From positions 124,001 to 188,000 of the forward strand of contig JBEBFY010000007.1 of NCBI GenBank assembly GCA_040081715.1: a stretch of DNA of 64,000 bases, read 5' to 3'. Both the position numbers and the translations under genes were made by a program. The notes under the pieces are model-generated. The model saw nothing but the letters and a program-made list of their open reading frames with translations, was not told the DNA's origin and searched no databases. The DNA is from CANKJK01 sp040081715. GTDB lineage: Bacteria; Acidobacteriota; Vicinamibacteria; Vicinamibacterales; UBA2999. Positions 18,160 through 25,510 of the stretch are shown in pieces (within the stretch, counting starts at the first letter, position 1; every line of letters begins with the position of its first letter).

Positions 18160-18855
18160 TTGAGCCCTATTCTGGTGCGACCCGTTCGTGAGCAACTTGA
18201 GCACGACCGGGTGATCCGCCTGCTGCAAGCGAAGTACAAGCGAAAGTTCGAGGTCGGGATCAACCCGGGCCCCTCGTTGGCTGTGCCGGTCGGCACGGGT
18301 GACGCGGTGATGTACCCGGACCTGGTGCTCCAGTCCACCGAACGGTCGCGGAAGCTGATGGGTGTCGTCGAAGTGGAGACCGCCGAGTCGGTCAACCACC
18401 TCGAGGCGATGTCCCAATGGGTACGGCTCGGCCGGCTGAAGGTCGAACTCCACCTCTACGTGCCGTCAACCGCGATCGATACGACGCGCCGGCTGTGCAC
18501 GGATTTCTCGGTGCCGGTCGACGAAATCTGGACCTATCACCCCGTCGGCGACGAAATCCGCTTCACGCTGGTTCAGAGCTCGACGACGACGCACCCACCC
18601 GCGCCGAAGTCCGCCCGGGTGGCCACGGAGAAGAAGCCCGTGAAGCCAGCGGTCAAGGCCGCGGCCAAGCCTGCGGTCAAGCCCGTGGCTGCCAGGGCGG
18701 CGGCCAAGCCGGCCGGTATGAAGTTCCTGCCCGCGAAGGGCAAGGCCAAGCCCGCGGCAGGCAAGGCGTCACTGAGCAAGGCGACGAAGCCCGCGAAGGC
18801 CGCCGCGCCAAAACGGCCTGCCGCGAAGACGGCGCCAGCCCGCAAGCGGGGGTAG
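18160..18855 (+). CDS. nuclease-fold-like protein with histone H1-like Lys/Ala/Pro tail
   Basis: 231 residues from a TTG with GGAGG six bases upstream; no ATG or GTG start fits better. Residues 1 to about 150 form a compact domain in which YPDLVL and, after a gap, GVVEVET resemble the D...E-x-x layout of PD-(D/E)XK or Uma2-like folds, but the catalytic lysine is not evident. The remaining 80 residues are a low-complexity tail of repeated AKP and KPA units ending RKRG, like histone H1 or bacterial nucleoid proteins, and probably binds DNA or RNA. It is followed six bases later by another unassigned gene. The function is not known. Confidence 0.75.
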   Translation: MSPILVRPVREQLEHDRVIRLLQAKYKRKFEVGINPGPSLAVPVGTGDAVMYPDLVLQSTERSRKLMGVVEVETAESVNHLEAMSQWVRLGRLKVELHLYVPSTAIDTTRRLCTDFSVPVDEIWTYHPVGDEIRFTLVQSSTTTHPPAPKSARVATEKKPVKPAVKAAAKPAVKPVAARAAAKPAGMKFLPAKGKAKPAAGKASLSKATKPAKAAAPKRPAAKTAPARKRG

Positions 18856-18861
18856 GCGATC

Positions 18862-19548
18862 GTGCCGTTTCTTCGCGTGCTGCGCGATAAGCGCGGGCAC
18901 GAAACGACCTATCTGATGCACCTGTTCCGTGACGGGGTACGCTCCCGTTCGCGGGTGCTCTACATGTTTCACTCGCCTCAGGGTCTGCAGGTCGGAGGGC
19001 GCCCGCTTGATCCGGACGCTCGTGCGGAGCTGTCGCGCCTGTATCCCGACGTGCCCTTCGACTGGCGTGACCTGGTGGCGCACCAGCAGGTGGTGGACGT
19101 TGGCGAGCCGTTCCGGCCACGCAAGCGGCGCAAGACGTCAGACGAAGACGGTGAGCCGGTAGCCGGCGAGGACACGGCACCTCCAGAGGGTGAGGATGCT
19201 GGGTCCACCGCTGAGGATGAGGAGTCCTCCCCGGGAGCCCCGGCGGCGACGGCCTTGCCGGTCTCCGTCGGGGGAACAACGCCCGAGGAGCAGATCGCAT
19301 GGTTGACGGAGTGGCATCCGCGTGTCCGCGATCTGATTCCGCAGCGGTTTCATGATGAGGTGCGGCGGCAGGCGCTTGGGGCGCTGGCCAGCCGGCTCGA
19401 TCCGTCCGGATGGGCCGACGAGCAGGCCAGGCAGGACGGCCTGCAGGCCGCGGGCGAGGCATGGGGCCGCCTGGCGCGGGTCTTCGTCCGCCGGCGGCGC
19501 AGGGGGCGGCGCCGGCCGGGTGCTCGGAAGGATCCGCCCGCGAACTGA
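18862..19548 (+). CDS. conserved hypothetical protein, basic ends and acidic middle
   Basis: 228 residues from a GTG. The N-terminus (PFLRVLRDKRGHETTYLMHL) looks like a small beta-rich conserved domain. A central linker of about 60 residues is acidic and rich in Glu, Asp, Pro, Ser. A helical segment (PEEQIAWLTEWHPRVRDLI) leads to a C-terminal cluster of arginines (FVRRRRRGRRRPGARK). I recognise no named family. It is almost certainly co-transcribed with the preceding gene. The charged architecture suggests nucleic-acid contact, which is an inference. Confidence 0.7.
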   Translation: MPFLRVLRDKRGHETTYLMHLFRDGVRSRSRVLYMFHSPQGLQVGGRPLDPDARAELSRLYPDVPFDWRDLVAHQQVVDVGEPFRPRKRRKTSDEDGEPVAGEDTAPPEGEDAGSTAEDEESSPGAPAATALPVSVGGTTPEEQIAWLTEWHPRVRDLIPQRFHDEVRRQALGALASRLDPSGWADEQARQDGLQAAGEAWGRLARVFVRRRRRGRRRPGARKDPPAN

Positions 19549-19556
19549 GGCGGGCG
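19535..19556. terminator. GC hairpin over the end of the 18862-19548 gene
   Basis: A perfect 7-bp stem, CGCCCGC (19535-19541) with GCGGGCG (19550-19556), encloses the stop codon in an 8-base loop. An AT-rich AATTGAAT follows. It sits between convergent genes and may end transcripts from both sides; no long T-tract is present. Confidence 0.4.
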
Positions 19557-19566
19557 AATTGAATGG

Positions 19567-20022
19567 CTAGGCGCGGAGGTAGCGGGCTTCGATCGCCAGC
19601 ACTTTGTCGAGCCGGCGCTGATGGCGGGGCTCACCCGAAAAGCGCGCCCCGACGAAGGTGTCGACCAGCTCAGTCGCCACGTTAATACCCACCACCCGGC
19701 CGCCGATGCAGAGCACGTTCAGATCGTCATGCTCCACGGCCTGGTGGGCGGTGTAACAGTCATGGCAGACCGCCGCCCGGATGCCGGGAATCTTGTTGGC
19801 GGCGATGGACACGCCGGCTCCGCTTCCGCACACGATCACGGCCCGTTCGGCCCGCCCGTCCTTCACGGCTGAGGCGGCCGCCTCGGCGCAGTCCGGGTAG
19901 TCCACGGCGTCGGTGGAATGCGTGCCCAGATCCAGCACGTCGTGTCCGTTCTTGCGCAGGTGGGCGGCCAGTTCCTGCTTGGTGGGGAAGCCCGCGTGGT
20001 CGGCGGACAGGGCTATGCGCAT
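19567..20022 (-). CDS. rpiB: ribose 5-phosphate isomerase B
   Basis: 151 residues, normal for RpiB. Starts MRIALSADHAGF with the phosphate-binding DHAG, then VICGSGAGVSIAANKIPGIRAA, the LacAB/RpiB hallmark carrying the catalytic cysteine loop, and HDDLNVLCIGGRVVG. It interconverts ribose 5-phosphate and ribulose 5-phosphate in the pentose phosphate pathway. It is divergent from the VWFA gene; the 60-base shared region contains two facing TATACT hexamers. Confidence 0.93.
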   Translation of the reverse strand: MRIALSADHAGFPTKQELAAHLRKNGHDVLDLGTHSTDAVDYPDCAEAAASAVKDGRAERAVIVCGSGAGVSIAANKIPGIRAAVCHDCYTAHQAVEHDDLNVLCIGGRVVGINVATELVDTFVGARFSGEPRHQRRLDKVLAIEARYLRA

Positions 20023-20046
20023 CGTCCGGTGCTCATCGTGGCCGGC

Positions 20047-20075
20047 AGTATAGCGTGCACGACGGCTGCTATACT
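20047..20075. promoter_or_regulatory. symmetric divergent -10 elements (rpiB / VWFA protein)
   Basis: AGTATAGC (20047-20054) and GCTATACT (20068-20075) form a perfect 8-bp inverted repeat. Each arm holds a TATACT hexamer, one on each strand, both oriented outward. The plus-strand hexamer ends seven bases before the ATG at 20083, so that transcript would be leaderless or nearly so. No good -35 hexamers are visible. Confidence 0.45.
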
Positions 20076-20082
20076 TCGCCCC

Positions 20083-21393
20083 ATGAGGACGGCTCGGAAC
20101 TGGAGCGCGGTGACGGCGCTGACCCTGCTGTGCGGCGGCGCCCTGTTCGGGCAACAGCAGCAGCCGCCAAGGCAGGAAGGGGTGCTGGCGCCGCAGACGG
20201 GGCCGACGGTGTTCCGGGCGGCCGTCAACCTGGTCACCACCGACGTCATCGTGCGCGATGGCCGGGGCCAGTTCGTGGCGGACCTCAAGTCCGCTGATTT
20301 CGAGGTCCTTGAGGACGGCAAGAAGCAGGACATCGCGTCACTGGTCCTGATTCATGGCGGCCGTGCGTTCAACGTGCAGGCTCCGCCACCGCCTCCGGCA
20401 CAGGAGGGCATCATCCTGCCGGCGTCCCGTCCGATGAGCGACGCGGCCGGGCGCATCTTCATCTTCTTTGTGGACGACCTGCACCTCACCTTCCGTGACA
20501 CCGCGCGCACGCGCGAGCTGTTCAAGAAGATGGCGAAGAACCTGATTCACGACGGTGACATGTTCGGCATCGTCACGACCGGGCCGTCCTCGCTCTCCAT
20601 CCAGCTCACCTACGACAAGAAGGTGCTCGAAGAAGCCATCAGCCGCATCACGGGAGATGGCCTGAAGCCCAGTGACATCCTGTCGCAGCAGCGTGGGCCG
20701 AACGGCCCGATGGAACTCCGCTACCGGGCGCACGTGGCGTTCTCCACCGCGTACGAGCTGATGAAGAACATGGAGAAGGTCCACAACCGCCGCAAGGCCG
20801 TGATCTACGTGAGCAGCGGCTACGACTTCAACCCGTTCGAAACGTCGCGGATGAAGCAGGAGCAGGAGCGCTTTGGCGGCGCGACGAACGACGACGGCAG
20901 CCAGACCCGGCTCAACCCATTCAGCGGCAACACCCAGCGGGACGGCAACAGCGGCGCGCAGTTCGCGGACACGGATCTCGCCATTGAGCTTTCCGAGCTG
21001 GCCCGCGCAGCCAACCGCGCCAACGCCAGCTTCTACACCATCGATCCGCGGGGCCTGGTCGCCGGTCAGGACCTGGACGAGGAAGTCGAGCCGGCCGACT
21101 GGGACACCTATGTGCGCAAGACACAACAGAGTCTGCGCACGATGGCCGAGATGACGGGCGGCCTCGCCGTGGTGAATCAGAACGACTTCGATAAGGCCCT
21201 GAAGCGCATCGACGCGGAGACCAGCGACTACTACGTCCTGGGTTACTACTCATCGAATCCCGACCCGCTCCGCCGCACGCGGAAGATGGAAGTCAAGGTG
21301 CCGGGCGTGAAGGGTGCCAGCGCCTGGTCGCGCACGTCGTACTCGCTGGCGCTGCCGGACAACGACGCGAAGGCAACCCCGAAGGGCAAGTAG
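20083..21393 (+). CDS. acidobacterial VWFA-related secreted protein
   Basis: 436 residues with a signal peptide (SAVTALTLLCGGALFGQ) and a glutamine-rich start of the mature chain. The N-terminal segment NLVTTDVIVRDGRGQFVADL and LKSADFEVLEDGKKQDI, and the RIFIFFVDDLHLTF and KAVIYVSSGYDF strands, match the VWFA-related family described chiefly from Acidobacteria (TIGR03436). The metal-adhesion site appears as D-D-L-H rather than a canonical DxSxS. A conserved GYYSSNPDPLRRTRKMEVKV closes the domain. The function is unknown. It is a useful taxonomic marker for the window. Confidence 0.92.
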   Translation: MRTARNWSAVTALTLLCGGALFGQQQQPPRQEGVLAPQTGPTVFRAAVNLVTTDVIVRDGRGQFVADLKSADFEVLEDGKKQDIASLVLIHGGRAFNVQAPPPPPAQEGIILPASRPMSDAAGRIFIFFVDDLHLTFRDTARTRELFKKMAKNLIHDGDMFGIVTTGPSSLSIQLTYDKKVLEEAISRITGDGLKPSDILSQQRGPNGPMELRYRAHVAFSTAYELMKNMEKVHNRRKAVIYVSSGYDFNPFETSRMKQEQERFGGATNDDGSQTRLNPFSGNTQRDGNSGAQFADTDLAIELSELARAANRANASFYTIDPRGLVAGQDLDEEVEPADWDTYVRKTQQSLRTMAEMTGGLAVVNQNDFDKALKRIDAETSDYYVLGYYSSNPDPLRRTRKMEVKVPGVKGASAWSRTSYSLALPDNDAKATPKGK

Positions 21394-21428
21394 GAACAGC
21401 AGGACGACGGGCCGGGCGGCCTGTTCGC

Positions 21429-22352
21429 TCAGGCTTGGCGGCGTGCGCCGGGCGGCACCAGGCGCAGCTTGGGCCGGATGACTTCGAGCACGCGCAGCAC
21501 TTCGGCCACCGTGCGCGGCAGCCGGCTCATCTTGGGGTAGATCCACCCCGACTCCCTGAACAGCGGATGGCCTGTGATTCGGCTGCAGAAGAGCTGCCGG
21601 CTGGCCACGTCATCCGCAACCGCCTGATAGGGCACGATGCCGATGCCCATCCCGGCGCGCACCATCGCCTTGATGATCTCGACGTTCTCCGTCTCCATGA
21701 CGATCCGCGGGTCGATGTGTTCCCGCAGGAAGAACTCGTCGAGCACCCGGCGCGTGTTCGAGCCGCTCTCGAAGAGCACGAACGGTTGGCGGGTCAGGTC
21801 CGAAGCCATCACGCGCCGCTTCCGCGCGAGCGGATGGCTGGGCTCGGTGATGAGCAGCAGCTCTTCCTGGAGCACCGGCACAGCGACCAGATCCGGGGCG
21901 TCGATGGGCAGGGTCAGCATGCCCAGGTCCGCCACGCCGCTGCGCAGTTCGGCGATGCACCGCTCGCTGCTGCCGGTCGTGACCTTGAGGTCGAGCCGGG
22001 GGTGGTGGCGGCGCAGTTCGGCCAGCAGCGCCGGGAACACGTAGAGGCACACCGTCATGCCGCCGACGAGGCGGAGCACGCCGCGCGGCGACTCCTGGCG
22101 CTCGCTCAGGTCGGCGAGCGTGTCCTGGACGTCCTGAAAGATGCGGAGGCTTAACTGAACCAGCGCTTCGCCGGCTGGCGTAATACGCACCCGGCGCCCT
22201 ACGCGGTGGAAGACCTGATCGCCGAGTTCCTGTTCGAGCAGCAGGATCTGGCGGCTGATGGCCGACTGCGAGACCCGGAGCTTGCTGCCAGCCGCGGTGA
22301 ATGACCCTGTTTCGGCGATGGCTTTGAGGATCTCGAGCTGGCGCAGGTCCAC
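21429..22352 (-). CDS. LysR-family transcriptional regulator
   Basis: 307 residues from a GTG. The N-terminal winged helix is typical: DLRQLEILKAIAETGSFTAA followed by QSAISRQILLLEQELGDQVF. The C-terminal effector domain begins near residue 90 (GVLRLVGG). The target and inducer are unknown: LysR regulators usually control a divergent neighbour, but here the upstream gene is on the same strand, seven bases away, and encodes a DNA methyltransferase. Confidence 0.93.
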   Translation of the reverse strand: MDLRQLEILKAIAETGSFTAAGSKLRVSQSAISRQILLLEQELGDQVFHRVGRRVRITPAGEALVQLSLRIFQDVQDTLADLSERQESPRGVLRLVGGMTVCLYVFPALLAELRRHHPRLDLKVTTGSSERCIAELRSGVADLGMLTLPIDAPDLVAVPVLQEELLLITEPSHPLARKRRVMASDLTRQPFVLFESGSNTRRVLDEFFLREHIDPRIVMETENVEIIKAMVRAGMGIGIVPYQAVADDVASRQLFCSRITGHPLFRESGWIYPKMSRLPRTVAEVLRVLEVIRPKLRLVPPGARRQA

Positions 22353-22358
22353 GGCGGG

Positions 22359-23252
22359 CTAGCTCCGGCTCCGTGTTGCCCGCGGGCGCGCACCAGCCTC
22401 GCGGGCACGCGCCACGGCGTCTTTGAGATACCCGGCGTCCATTTCAACGCCGATGAAGTCGACGCCAAGGCTGATGCAGGCCAGGGCCGTGCTCCCGAGG
22501 CCCATGAAGGGGTCGGCGACCGTGTGCGTCCGGTCCCGTCCGTGCAGCTTCAGGCACATTTCAGGAAGCTTCTGTGGGAAGGTCGCCGGGTGGGGCCGAT
22601 CCTTCTCGCGGCTCTGGATAGTCTCGTACGGGATGAACCAGGTATTGCCCCGGCAGCGAAGGCCATCGGCCGCACCCTGCCAGCGACCGATGTTGGATGG
22701 ATCCTGATACCGGACGCCGATGGCCCGGCGCTCGATCGGGGTGCGGCCGGTGGGCGTGAAGTGGAACACGAACTCATGGCAGTCGTGCAGGAACCGCGGG
22801 CTGTTGATCGGCTTGTAGTGGCCGACGGCCAGATCCTGGGTCAGCCCCGAACGGGCTCCCGCGGCGTCCCGTTCGATGGCGATCGACTTGATCCAGTGGA
22901 TGGTGTTCTGGAGGTGCAGATGCGGGCGCACGGCCTGCGCCACGTCCATGGCCGTCCACGGGTCGGTGGGCTTGGCCCCCACGTTCAGAAACAGGGACCC
23001 ATCCGCCGCCAGTGTCCGGGCGGCCGCCGAGACCCAGGTGCCCGTCCAGGTCAGATAGTGATTCCGGGGGATCGTGTCGTCGTAGCTCCGGTAGTGAATC
23101 CCCAGGTTGTAGGGGGGCGAAGTCACCATCGCGTCAATCGACCCGGCCGGCAACTGGCTCAGGAGTTCGACGCAGTCTCCCAGGTAAAAGCGGAGCGTGG
23201 AGCCCGAGGGGTGGGTGAGGGTGACCTGGGGAGGGGGAAAACGGGAACGCAC
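22359..23252 (-). CDS. orphan beta-class DNA methyltransferase (N6A/N4C)
   Basis: 297 residues. The catalytic motif IV TSPPYNLG lies near residue 45, ahead of motif I (DPFMGLGSTALACISLGVDFIGVE) near residue 255, the order of beta-class amino-methyltransferases. TSPPY is more usual for N4-cytosine and some N6-adenine enzymes. No restriction endonuclease or specificity subunit is adjacent, so it is either an orphan regulatory methylase or a relic of a restriction system. The recognition sequence cannot be read from the protein. The start is a GTG. Confidence 0.88.
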   Translation of the reverse strand: MRSRFPPPQVTLTHPSGSTLRFYLGDCVELLSQLPAGSIDAMVTSPPYNLGIHYRSYDDTIPRNHYLTWTGTWVSAAARTLAADGSLFLNVGAKPTDPWTAMDVAQAVRPHLHLQNTIHWIKSIAIERDAAGARSGLTQDLAVGHYKPINSPRFLHDCHEFVFHFTPTGRTPIERRAIGVRYQDPSNIGRWQGAADGLRCRGNTWFIPYETIQSREKDRPHPATFPQKLPEMCLKLHGRDRTHTVADPFMGLGSTALACISLGVDFIGVEMDAGYLKDAVARAREAGARPRATRSRS

Positions 23253-23295
23253 CCGCGCGATTGTATCGCGCGGATCGGAAGGCCGTTGAAAACGG

Positions 23296-23505
23296 TTAGG
23301 AGGCCCGGGCCGATCCGAAGACCGGGGTCAGGACCGTCGACTTCTCCGGCATCAGGGTGTGGTTCCGGCGGTGCGCATGGCGCGCGCAGCCGTTGCCCTT
23401 TTCCTCGACGTAGGAGACTTCGCGGCTCGTCGCGAGTTCTCGGTAGCGTCCCACGACGCATCCGCAGTCCATCGTGGCAAATCCCAGCAGTCGAACCAGA
23501 CTCAT
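23296..23505 (-). CDS. small Cys/His-rich hypothetical protein
   Basis: 69 residues. An ideal GGAGG lies eight bases upstream of the ATG, which argues for a real gene. The core CGCVVGRYRELATSREVSYV and the following C-A-R-H-A-H-R-R-N-H place Cys, Cys, Cys, His, His and His as in a small zinc-binding domain. No family is recognised with certainty. It is isolated between the methyltransferase and a 224-base gap. A metal-binding or nucleic-acid-binding role is an inference. Confidence 0.6.
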   Translation of the reverse strand: MSLVRLLGFATMDCGCVVGRYRELATSREVSYVEEKGNGCARHAHRRNHTLMPEKSTVLTPVFGSARAS

Positions 23506-23656
23506 CGCCTTTGCCTCCGATACACGCCCCGAGCAACAAATGTGCCGGGTGCGATCCTGGCCTGAAGTCTACCGATCGCGTGCGCGGACTGCTCATCGCT
23601 TGACGAAATTGCCCAGCGACCGTGCAGAGTCGACACGGTCTCATGCTGTTGCTCGG

Positions 23657-23677
23657 GTAATCGGCGCGGCCGATTAC
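23657..23677. repeat. perfect 9-bp palindrome in the 23506-23729 gap
   Basis: GTAATCGGC (23657-23665), loop GCG, GCCGATTAC (23669-23677). It lies 53 bases after the stop of the membrane-protein gene and 152 bases upstream of the small Cys/His gene, both on the minus strand. It could be a terminator for the first or an operator for the second. No T-tract follows on the minus strand. Nothing else recognisable fills this gap. Confidence 0.5.
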
Positions 23678-23729
23678 TCCAACGGTATGTGTTGTCTTCA
23701 ATCGCTTGGAGCGCTTCGATCTGTGGCCG

Positions 23730-24266
23730 CTAGCGAGACGAGAGGCTGTGCTGGACCGTGCGGTAGTGCGCCAGATCCAGCGCACGCTGCTGCCGGCAGG
23801 CCCTGGCGGAGCGGAACACCCGCCACGCGAAGGCTCCATGCGCGAGCACCCACAGGCCCGTGATAGTGGGGGCGATAGTGTCCCAACTGAGGTACGCGTT
23901 CGCCGCGCATGCCAGGAGAAACAGCGTGCCGAAGAGCGGGTCGAGGTTCAGTCCTGGCGCGGCCGCTGTGGATTCCATGGCGACCGATTCCCATGCGGCG
24001 CTGTCGGGCCCGGCAGGGGTCTCGTGGAACACCTGGAGATAGCGTCCGATCCGCTCGACCCCGATGTGGAGGGCACGGATAGCCTCGAACCCTCCGGCCA
24101 GGGTCAGGAGCGGCAGGACGATCTGCACGCGCTGGTCCGCGTACCGAGCCTGCATCACAGCGACGGCCCAGAGCGCCAGTGTTGCGGGTCCAAGGACAAG
24201 CCTGACGGTGCCACGGACGGCGATCGTCCTGCGGAGTTCGATGAATTCAGAGTCGCGAGATGACAT
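23730..24266 (-). CDS. hypothetical integral membrane protein
   Basis: 178 residues with about four hydrophobic helices: two near the start (VLGPATLALWAVAVM; IVLPLLTLAGGFEAI) and two near the end (FGTLFLLACAANAYL; TITGLWVLAHGAFAW). A soluble loop of roughly 50 residues separates the pairs. The C-terminus is cytoplasm-like and basic. I recognise no family. It is divergent from the D,D-carboxypeptidase gene across a 140-base region. Confidence 0.72.
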   Translation of the reverse strand: MSSRDSEFIELRRTIAVRGTVRLVLGPATLALWAVAVMQARYADQRVQIVLPLLTLAGGFEAIRALHIGVERIGRYLQVFHETPAGPDSAAWESVAMESTAAAPGLNLDPLFGTLFLLACAANAYLSWDTIAPTITGLWVLAHGAFAWRVFRSARACRQQRALDLAHYRTVQHSLSSR

Positions 24267-24338
24267 GGAGCGGGGCGAGGCCAGATTACCGTGACTCTAA
24301 CCTCCGCGGCCCGGCGTTTGGTGACCCGGAGAAAGGGC

Positions 24339-24366
24339 TTGCGCGATCCACGATAGCTGTTACAAT
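24339..24366 (+). promoter_or_regulatory. sigma70-like promoter of the D,D-carboxypeptidase gene
   Basis: TTGCGC (24339-24344), a 16-base spacer and TACAAT (24361-24366). The predicted start of transcription near 24373 leaves a leader of about 35 bases before the GTG at 24408. Confidence 0.5.
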
Positions 24367-24407
24367 GCGCGGGTTCCTGTAACAATCAGACCACAAAGGG
24401 GTTGCCG

Positions 24408-25475
24408 GTGATCCACTGGAGAGCTCAGGGCACACGAAGAATGGCGCGCACGCTCGTGGCGCTCCTGCTGCTCGCGTGCGCGCTGCCGGCCAGTGCGGTT
24501 GAGCCTGGCTCCAAGGTCGGCAAACCGGGAACAGTCCGAAGGGCCAGGCCGGCCGTTTCGACGGTCAAGAGGACCCAGGCGAAGGCCAAAGCCGTCACCA
24601 GGCGCCGGAATACCCGCCCCAGCCGCCGTGCCCGCGAGCTGAACGAGGCCCAGCAAGAGCATTACAAAGTAGACGAGACCGGTGCCCTCGTGCCGGATTT
24701 TCGGGCCGCGGCTGCCATCGTGTATAACCCCGAGACGGGGGAGACGCTCTTCTCCGAGAACGCCGAGACGCTCCGGTCCATGGCCAGCATCACAAAGGTC
24801 ATGACGGCGGCCGTGTTCATGGAGGACAACCCGGACATGGAGCGGGAAGTGGTCGTCGAGCGGGCGGACGTTCGCCGGGCGTCGACCACCTACATTCGCG
24901 CCGGGTACAAGCTTCGCGTCGGCGATCTGCTCAACCTGCTGTTGATCGCATCCGACAACGCCGCTGCCAGAGTCCTGGCCAGGGTGTCCACGTTCGGGGC
25001 GCAGGGCTTCGTTGACCGCATGAACACCAAGGCGCTGGAGCTGGGGCTGACCAGCACCTCCTACGCTGATCCATCAGGGCTGCTGGCCGCTAACGTGTCC
25101 TCGGCACTGGACCTGGCGAAGCTCATCACGCACGTGTCGTCGGACGAGCGCATCGCGAGCATCATGCAGAAGCCGGCCTACAGCTTTCAGATCGGGAAAC
25201 ACACGGTCCAGGTGCGCAGCACCAACCAGCTGGTGAAGGCCGGCGATGTCGATGTGCAGGCCGGGAAGACCGGCTTCACGAGCAGCGCGGGCTATTGCCT
25301 GGCCACCCTGCTGCGGCTGCCGCAGGGGTCTCCGATTGCGGTCGTCGTCCTGGGTGCGAAGTCCAGTGCCTCGCGCTTCTGGGACACGCGGCACCTGTTC
25401 AACTGGCTCTCCGCGAAGGGCATTCCGGCGTCGATCGTGTCCAAGAACCCGGTCCCCGTCTCAGCGCTCCCGTAG
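24408..25475 (+). CDS. D-alanyl-D-alanine carboxypeptidase (PBP5/PBP7-like, S11) with polybasic linker
   Basis: 355 residues from a GTG preceded by AAAGGGG; an ATG at 24441 would also keep the signal peptide (RTLVALLLLACALPASA). The S11 catalytic motifs are complete: SITK (S127-K130), SDN (182-184) and KTG (287-289). The enzyme removes the terminal D-Ala of peptidoglycan stem peptides, or cleaves cross-links in PBP7-type members. Between signal and catalytic domain lies an unusual linker with 16 Lys/Arg in about 41 residues (36-76). No C-terminal membrane-anchoring helix is visible, unlike E. coli PBP5. Confidence 0.9.
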   Translation: MIHWRAQGTRRMARTLVALLLLACALPASAVEPGSKVGKPGTVRRARPAVSTVKRTQAKAKAVTRRRNTRPSRRARELNEAQQEHYKVDETGALVPDFRAAAAIVYNPETGETLFSENAETLRSMASITKVMTAAVFMEDNPDMEREVVVERADVRRASTTYIRAGYKLRVGDLLNLLLIASDNAAARVLARVSTFGAQGFVDRMNTKALELGLTSTSYADPSGLLAANVSSALDLAKLITHVSSDERIASIMQKPAYSFQIGKHTVQVRSTNQLVKAGDVDVQAGKTGFTSSAGYCLATLLRLPQGSPIAVVVLGAKSSASRFWDTRHLFNWLSAKGIPASIVSKNPVPVSALP

Positions 25476-25504
25476 CGGGGCGCCCTTCCCTTCTCTCGCC
25501 CCGC
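25475..25504. terminator. GC hairpin between convergent genes
   Basis: An 8-bp perfect stem, GCGGGGCG (25475-25482) with CGCCCCGC (25497-25504), encloses a pyrimidine-rich 14-base loop. It fills the gap between the carboxypeptidase and fdhE stop codons. The loop reads as A/G-rich on the minus strand; no T-tract follows the stem. Confidence 0.4.
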
Positions 25505-25510
25505 CGCCTC

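Noticed and set aside
21394..21426. GAACAG...CTGTTC hairpin after the VWFA gene
   Set aside because: Only six pairs around a 21-base loop and no T-tract; likely by chance.
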